Shown piece by piece: positions 40,540-44,209 of a DNA stretch of 44,209 nt. A program made the translations under genes and the position numbers. Below the pieces are notes generated by a model. The model did not search any database and had not been told where the DNA came from. It saw nothing but the letters and a program-made list of their open reading frames with translations. This DNA is from a bacterium 1xD42-87. Lineage in GTDB: Bacteria; Bacillota; Clostridia; Lachnospirales; Lachnospiraceae. Where the stretch lies: the NCBI GenBank assembly GCA_003611805.1, contig RAYM01000047.1, positions 1 to 44,209 of the forward strand, read 5' to 3'. Position 1 is the first letter of the stretch; each line of letters begins with the position of its first letter.

Positions 40540-40587
40540 AAAGGAGAAAAGGCGCAGCGTATGGCTGCGCCTTAATTTATTGATATG
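40540..40587 (+). promoter_or_regulatory. Ribosome site separated from its start codon by a hairpin
   Basis: AAAGGAG (40540-40546) is 38 bases before ATG 40585, and no closer site exists. Between them AAGGCGCAGC/GCTGCGCCTT (40549-40558, 40564-40573) forms a perfect 10-bp stem with a 5-base loop. Folding it out leaves a 13-base spacer. An ATG within the hairpin (40561) could start only a four-residue peptide (MAAP). Confidence 0.65.
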
Positions 40588-40986
40588 AGCGCAATTAAAG
40601 ACGGTGGCTATACAGTAACGCTGAAAGGGAAAGAGTACAGACTTCTTTTTACACTTAACGCATTAGACGAAATTCAAACGAAATTCGGCGGTTATGACAA
40701 GCTGGGAGAGGCTTTTAACCAGAGTAACCCAGACTGGGTAAAAGATACAAAATGGCTGCTTACAATGCTTATCAATGAGGGACTTTTGGAAGAGGACGAA
40801 AACGCCCAGCTTTTCACAGAGCAGCAGATAGGCAGGCTGATACACATGGGAAATCTGGCAGAGGTACAGCGTGCTATTTTTGCGTCGTTTGCAGCAGGCA
40901 CGGCAGGCGACGAGGAAAGCAGCAGGGATACTGAAACAGAGGACGACGAAGAGGCGGGGGAAATGAAAGCCGTGCAGGAAAGTTAG
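40585..40986 (+). CDS. Tail assembly chaperone G
   Basis: This 133-residue protein (YTVTLKGKEYRLLFTLNALD; LGEAFNQSNPDWVKDTKWLL; IGRLIHMGNLAEVQRAIF) is a tail assembly chaperone between tube and tape measure genes. Its end is acidic (ESSRDTETEDDEEAGE). Near the stop lies a G5A3 run at 40956-40963, where a -1 shift would fuse it to the next frame, as in lambda G and GT. Confidence 0.88.
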   Translation: MSAIKDGGYTVTLKGKEYRLLFTLNALDEIQTKFGGYDKLGEAFNQSNPDWVKDTKWLLTMLINEGLLEEDENAQLFTEQQIGRLIHMGNLAEVQRAIFASFAAGTAGDEESSRDTETEDDEEAGEMKAVQES

Positions 40987-41189
40987 ACACTGCACGGCTT
41001 TTGTATATCGCTATGGTGCTGCTGGGGTATAGGGAGCGTGAGGCGTGGAGAAAAACGCCGTACCAGATTGTAACCCTATTCGGATACCACAAGGAATATA
41101 ACCCGCACATTTTTAGGCAGGAGCGGGCAGCAGTACCGCAGGCGGCAGAGGGACTGGACGACATTGACATAGCGTTAGGGGGATTGTAA
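40935..41189 (+). CDS. Tail assembly chaperone T extension (-1 frameshift product)
   Basis: This frame is -1 to G, open from 40935 and ending at 41189. After the G run it reads SRAGKLDTARLLYIAMVLLG, then REREAWRKTPYQIVTLFGYH, the usual content of the T part of GT chaperones. ATG 41013 has no ribosome site, so translation by frameshift from G is the natural explanation. The shift must occur between 40935 and the G stop at 40984. Confidence 0.8.
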   Translation, partial: NRGRRRGGGNESRAGKLDTARLLYIAMVLLGYREREAWRKTPYQIVTLFGYHKEYNPHIFRQERAAVPQAAEGLDDIDIALGGL

Positions 41190-41192
41190 CAA

Positions 41193-44100
41193 ATGGCTGA
41201 CAGAAATGTAAATATGACAACCAGAGTAGGTATAAGCGGTGAAAAAGAATATAAAGAAGCCTGCAAAGATATAAACAAAAACCTTGCGCTACTCAATTCG
41301 GAAATGAAACTTGTAACGGCTGAATACAAGGATAATGCAGACAGCATTGAGGCGCTAAAGGCTAAGCAGGAGATTTTACAAAAGACATATGACGAGCAGG
41401 CTAAGAAAGTTGAGGCGGCTAAAAAAGTATTACAAGAATACCAAAACGCTGAAAATCAAAATGCTGATGCAATCCAAAAAGCACAGAAAGAGTTAAATTA
41501 CCAAAGAGCAGCTTTAGAAAATACAAATAATGCTTTAAAAGAAAATGCAAGACAGCAGCAGGAGGCAGAAAAAGCAACCAGCGCAGCAGCATTAGCCCAA
41601 AAGCAATATGAAGAACATTGCAAACAGATAAATGAAAATATAACACAGCTATCGTCTGAATTAAAGGTGGTGGCAGCGGAGTACAAAGGAAATGAAACCA
41701 GCGTAGAGGCATTAGGGAAAAAGCAGGAAATTTTAGCAAAAATCTTTAATGAGCAGGGAATAAAGCTGAATGAAACCGAAGAGGCACTAAGAAAATGCAA
41801 GGAAGAAAACGGGGAATACAGCGAAGAGGCAAGAAAGCTAGAAACAGAGCTTAATAACCAACGGGCTACGCTGCTGGACGCAGAGGCAGCTTTACAAGCT
41901 GTAGAAAATGAATTATCAGAGGGCGTGCAGGCACAGCGCCAGTATGAGGCGGCTTGCCAGGGGATAGATAAAAATTTATCCCTTTTGGGCGCAGAATTGC
42001 AGGAAGTAAATGCAAAATACAAGACGAATGAGAACAGCGCAAAAGCCGTGGCTGAAAAGCAGGAAATCCTTAAAAGGACGTATGACGAGCAGGCAAAAAA
42101 GGTAGCGGAAACAGAAAGAGCCTATGAAAGCATGGTAAGGCAGTACGGGGAAACCAGCAGCGAGGCTAAAGAGCTTGAAACACAGCTGCACAATGAAAGA
42201 GCCGCCTTATATGACGTAGAAAACCAGCTTGCAGAAACCGAGCAGGGGCATAACGGGCTTGCATCTGCTATGGGAAATCTGGGCGGCATTATGGCGAAAG
42301 GAATAGCGGCAGTGGGGGCGGCTGCGGCTGCAATCGGCACGGCAGTAGTGGCAGGGCTGGGCTATGCCGTAAGCCAAGCGGACGAGGCAAAGGGCGCTTT
42401 AAATGATTTCTGCGCAGCCACGGGGACGGCTACGGACGACGCAGGGCAGTACAAGCAAGTCATGGAGAATATCTACAACGCAAATTTTGGCGAGGGCTTT
42501 GAGGACATAGCGGCGGCTATGGCAGAGGTACGGCAGCAGGCGGGCGACTTAGGGGCAGACGAGCTGGAAAAAATGACGACCAACGCATTAGCGCTGCGGG
42601 ATACGTTTGATTTTGACGTAGCGGAAAGCACCAGAGCCGCCACACAGCTTATGCAGAAATTCGGCTTATCCTCTGACGAGGCGTATAACCTTATTGCGCA
42701 GGGCGCACAGAACGGGCTTAACAAGAACGGGGATTTGCTGGACGTTATCAACGAATACAGTAACCAGTATTCGCAGGCGGGGCTAAGCGCAGAGGATATG
42801 TTTAACTCTATCGCAAACGGCGCTGCTACTGGCGTTTGGAGCATAGACAAAATGGGCGACGCTTTTAAAGAGTTTAGTATCCGCATGAATGACGGCACGG
42901 CAAACGAATACCTTGAAAGTCTGGGGCTTAATGCGGACGAGGTAGTAGGGAAATTCCAAAAGGGCGGCGACAGTGCAAAAGAGGCTATGAGCCAAGTAAG
43001 CGAGGCGCTTAAGAACTGCGACGACAAGACGCTACAGTATACGGCGGGCGTGGGCTTAATGGGTACTATGTGGGAAGATATGGGCGCTGATGCCTGCACG
43101 TCGCTTATGGACGTTGAGGGGCAGATAAGCAAGACCACGGACGCTATGGGGAAGATTAACGCCGTAAAATACGACACATTTTCAGAGGCTATGCAGGGCG
43201 CAGGCAGGATACTACAGACCAGCTTTATCATGCCGATAGGCGAGCAGGCGCTACCGATTTTCAGCCAGTTTGCAAACGAGCTGGCGCAGGGAGCGGCAGA
43301 GGCGGGCGGCGACATGGGGAAACTGGCGCAGAGCTTTGGCGACGCATTAGGCAACATGGTAAACGGGCTGGCAGAAATGCTGCCGCAGATTACCAGCTTT
43401 GCCGTAGAGCTTGTAAGCGGGCTTGTGGACGGCATTGTAGAGAGTGCGCCAGCAATCGTGCAGGCGGGCGTAGGCATGATTACGGGGCTTGTGGACGGCA
43501 TTGTAGAGGCGATACCGACACTGGCAGAGAGCGCAACGGAGATAATAACAACGCTGATTAACGGCATTGTGGAGCTGATACCGTCGCTGGCAGAGGGCGC
43601 AGTACAGATTGTTGCGGGGCTGGCAAAAGGGCTGGGGGAGGCGCTGCCAGAGCTGATACCAAGCGTAATAGACGCAGTGCTTACCATAGTGGATACGCTG
43701 ATAAACAACGTGCCTATGCTGATAGATGCAGCCTTGCAGCTTGTCACGGGGCTTGCAGACGGGATTATAGCGGCGCTGCCAGTCATCATAGAGAAACTGC
43801 CGCAGATTATAACCAGCATAATAAATGCGCTGGTAGAGGGCATACCGCTTATTTTGGAGAGCGCAGGCGACATTATAGTAGCGCTTGTGGACGGCATTAT
43901 AGATGCAATACCGCTGCTTATTGCAGCAGTGCCGCAGATTATAGTAGCCATTGTAGAGGGGCTGGTAACGGGGCTGCCTAAAATCGTGGCGGCAGCAGGG
44001 CAGCTTGTGACGACGATTTTAGGCAAGCTAAAGGAACTGCCAGCACGGATACCGCAGGCGATAGCGGCAGGCGTGGAAAAAATAGCCGAGTGGGGCGCAA

Positions 44101-44209
44101 GCATGAAAGAAAAGGGCGGTACTGTCATTACAGAGTTTGTAACAAAGGTTATAGACGTTGTAAAGGAGCTGCCGCAGAAAATCTGGAACTGCATCATAGG
44201 CGCAGTTAC
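41193..44209 (+). CDS. Tape measure protein, 3' end beyond window
   Basis: The frame is open from ATG 41193 (AGGGGG upstream) to the window edge, over 1,000 residues. Residues of about 17-360 are three copies of a coiled-coil module of 110-120 residues beginning near Tyr20, Tyr139 and Tyr251, each with a KQEIL motif and a preceding ExxxVxAxYKxN. A Gly/Ala-rich hydrophobic segment (about 365-400) and a PhageMin_Tail-type domain (ALNDFCAATGTATDDAGQYK onward) follow. From about 730 there are many short hydrophobic repeats of the LVDGIVEAIP type. It sets tail length and may form a channel during DNA entry. Confidence 0.95.
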   Translation, partial: MADRNVNMTTRVGISGEKEYKEACKDINKNLALLNSEMKLVTAEYKDNADSIEALKAKQEILQKTYDEQAKKVEAAKKVLQEYQNAENQNADAIQKAQKELNYQRAALENTNNALKENARQQQEAEKATSAAALAQKQYEEHCKQINENITQLSSELKVVAAEYKGNETSVEALGKKQEILAKIFNEQGIKLNETEEALRKCKEENGEYSEEARKLETELNNQRATLLDAEAALQAVENELSEGVQAQRQYEAACQGIDKNLSLLGAELQEVNAKYKTNENSAKAVAEKQEILKRTYDEQAKKVAETERAYESMVRQYGETSSEAKELETQLHNERAALYDVENQLAETEQGHNGLASAMGNLGGIMAKGIAAVGAAAAAIGTAVVAGLGYAVSQADEAKGALNDFCAATGTATDDAGQYKQVMENIYNANFGEGFEDIAAAMAEVRQQAGDLGADELEKMTTNALALRDTFDFDVAESTRAATQLMQKFGLSSDEAYNLIAQGAQNGLNKNGDLLDVINEYSNQYSQAGLSAEDMFNSIANGAATGVWSIDKMGDAFKEFSIRMNDGTANEYLESLGLNADEVVGKFQKGGDSAKEAMSQVSEALKNCDDKTLQYTAGVGLMGTMWEDMGADACTSLMDVEGQISKTTDAMGKINAVKYDTFSEAMQGAGRILQTSFIMPIGEQALPIFSQFANELAQGAAEAGGDMGKLAQSFGDALGNMVNGLAEMLPQITSFAVELVSGLVDGIVESAPAIVQAGVGMITGLVDGIVEAIPTLAESATEIITTLINGIVELIPSLAEGAVQIVAGLAKGLGEALPELIPSVIDAVLTIVDTLINNVPMLIDAALQLVTGLADGIIAALPVIIEKLPQIITSIINALVEGIPLILESAGDIIVALVDGIIDAIPLLIAAVPQIIVAIVEGLVTGLPKIVAAAGQLVTTILGKLKELPARIPQAIAAGVEKIAEWGASMKEKGGTVITEFVTKVIDVVKELPQKIWNCIIGAV

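Larger units (their letters stand above)
19976..44209 (+). mobile_element. Siphovirus-type prophage, left end to tape measure (right end outside window)
   Basis: From about 19.98 kb all genes but one are on the + strand, densely packed with start/stop overlaps. They follow a classic order: early small genes, replication and partition, late activator, HNH, terminase, portal, protease, capsid, connectors, tail tube, chaperones, tape measure. The host-like sequence stops at the terminator ending near 19975. I see no integrase, repressor, holin or endolysin, and no att core can be defined from one end. Base-word use differs sharply from the host part (GATC, GGCC, CCGG and CGCG not found). Confidence 0.9.

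Noticed and set aside
41013..41189. Independent small gene starting at ATG 41013
   Set aside because: There is no ribosome site, and homology-like content continues upstream in frame, as expected for the T part of a G/GT frameshift pair.
42473..44197. Minus-strand open frame of 574 codons
   Set aside because: It is antisense to the tape measure gene, has no ribosome site or family motifs, and its Ser/Pro/Ile-rich composition is what the complement of repetitive Gly/Ala/Ile codons gives.

Overview
The window reads as chromosome of a Gram-positive anaerobe of the Clostridia, most likely Lachnospiraceae (inference). Supporting this are the low-to-moderate GC content, strong AGGAGG-type ribosome sites, a PilZ-containing cellulose-synthase-like enzyme in a monoderm-style locus without outer-membrane components, CotH proteins, an amidase/deacetylase wall enzyme and a siphovirus-type prophage. 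There is a sharp compositional break near 19.9-20.0 kb.

Region 1 (1-10669) is an exopolysaccharide operon. It holds a tail-anchored Glu/Pro-repeat protein cut by the window edge, a BcsA-like glycosyltransferase with a C-terminal PilZ (c-di-GMP) domain, a VTC-domain protein, a DUF4956 membrane protein, a CotH-type kinase, an AlgI-like MBOAT protein, an AlgJ/DHHW-like partner, a membrane-anchored metallo-beta-lactamase-fold protein and a GH5 glucanase. It resembles a clostridial cellulose operon (synthase, glucanase, acetylation pair). However, the MBOAT has Tyr where the family has its conserved His residues, and the partner has Thr in place of the GDSY-type Ser.

Region 2 (10670-18237) starts with a clear promoter (TTGAAA, 17 bp, TATACT) and carries a second copy of the VTC-DUF4956-CotH triad, an FG-GAP-like exported protein, an OmpR-type response regulator, a HAMP histidine kinase and an exported protein of unknown function. 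Region 3 (18238-19975) is one gene, a membrane-anchored amidase_3 plus NodB deacetylase fusion. It is preceded by eight 11-bp helically phased repeats (7+4 layout, like a PHO box) and an inverted repeat covering its ribosome site, and it is closed by an intrinsic terminator.

Region 4 (about 19.98 kb to the end) is a prophage with all but one gene on the + strand. The early half has small hypothetical genes, a PAPS-reductase-like protein, a structured tRNA-like block beside a decapitated C5 DNA methyltransferase, a frameshifted zinc-ribbon gene, SSB, a HUH-type replication protein, VRR-NUC, ParA/ParB and a probable ArpU/RinA-type late activator. A late control region (11-bp repeats, strong promoter, immediate terminator) then leads into HNH, TerS/TerL, portal, protease, capsid, head-tail connectors, major tail protein, frameshifted tail chaperones and a tape measure protein that runs off the window. 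One minus-strand 'moron' with its own promoter and terminator encodes a membrane-tethered HIRAN domain. No integrase, repressor or lysis genes are seen; they may lie to the right.

The most striking global signal is that I found no GATC, GGCC, CCGG or CGCG in the 24 kb of phage DNA, although all four occur in the adjoining 20 kb of host DNA. Other strong leads are the two 11-bp repeat operators, the tRNA-like element at the methyltransferase break, the paired catalytic losses in the MBOAT/DHHW proteins, and the Rep plus ParAB set that hints at a phage-plasmid lifestyle.
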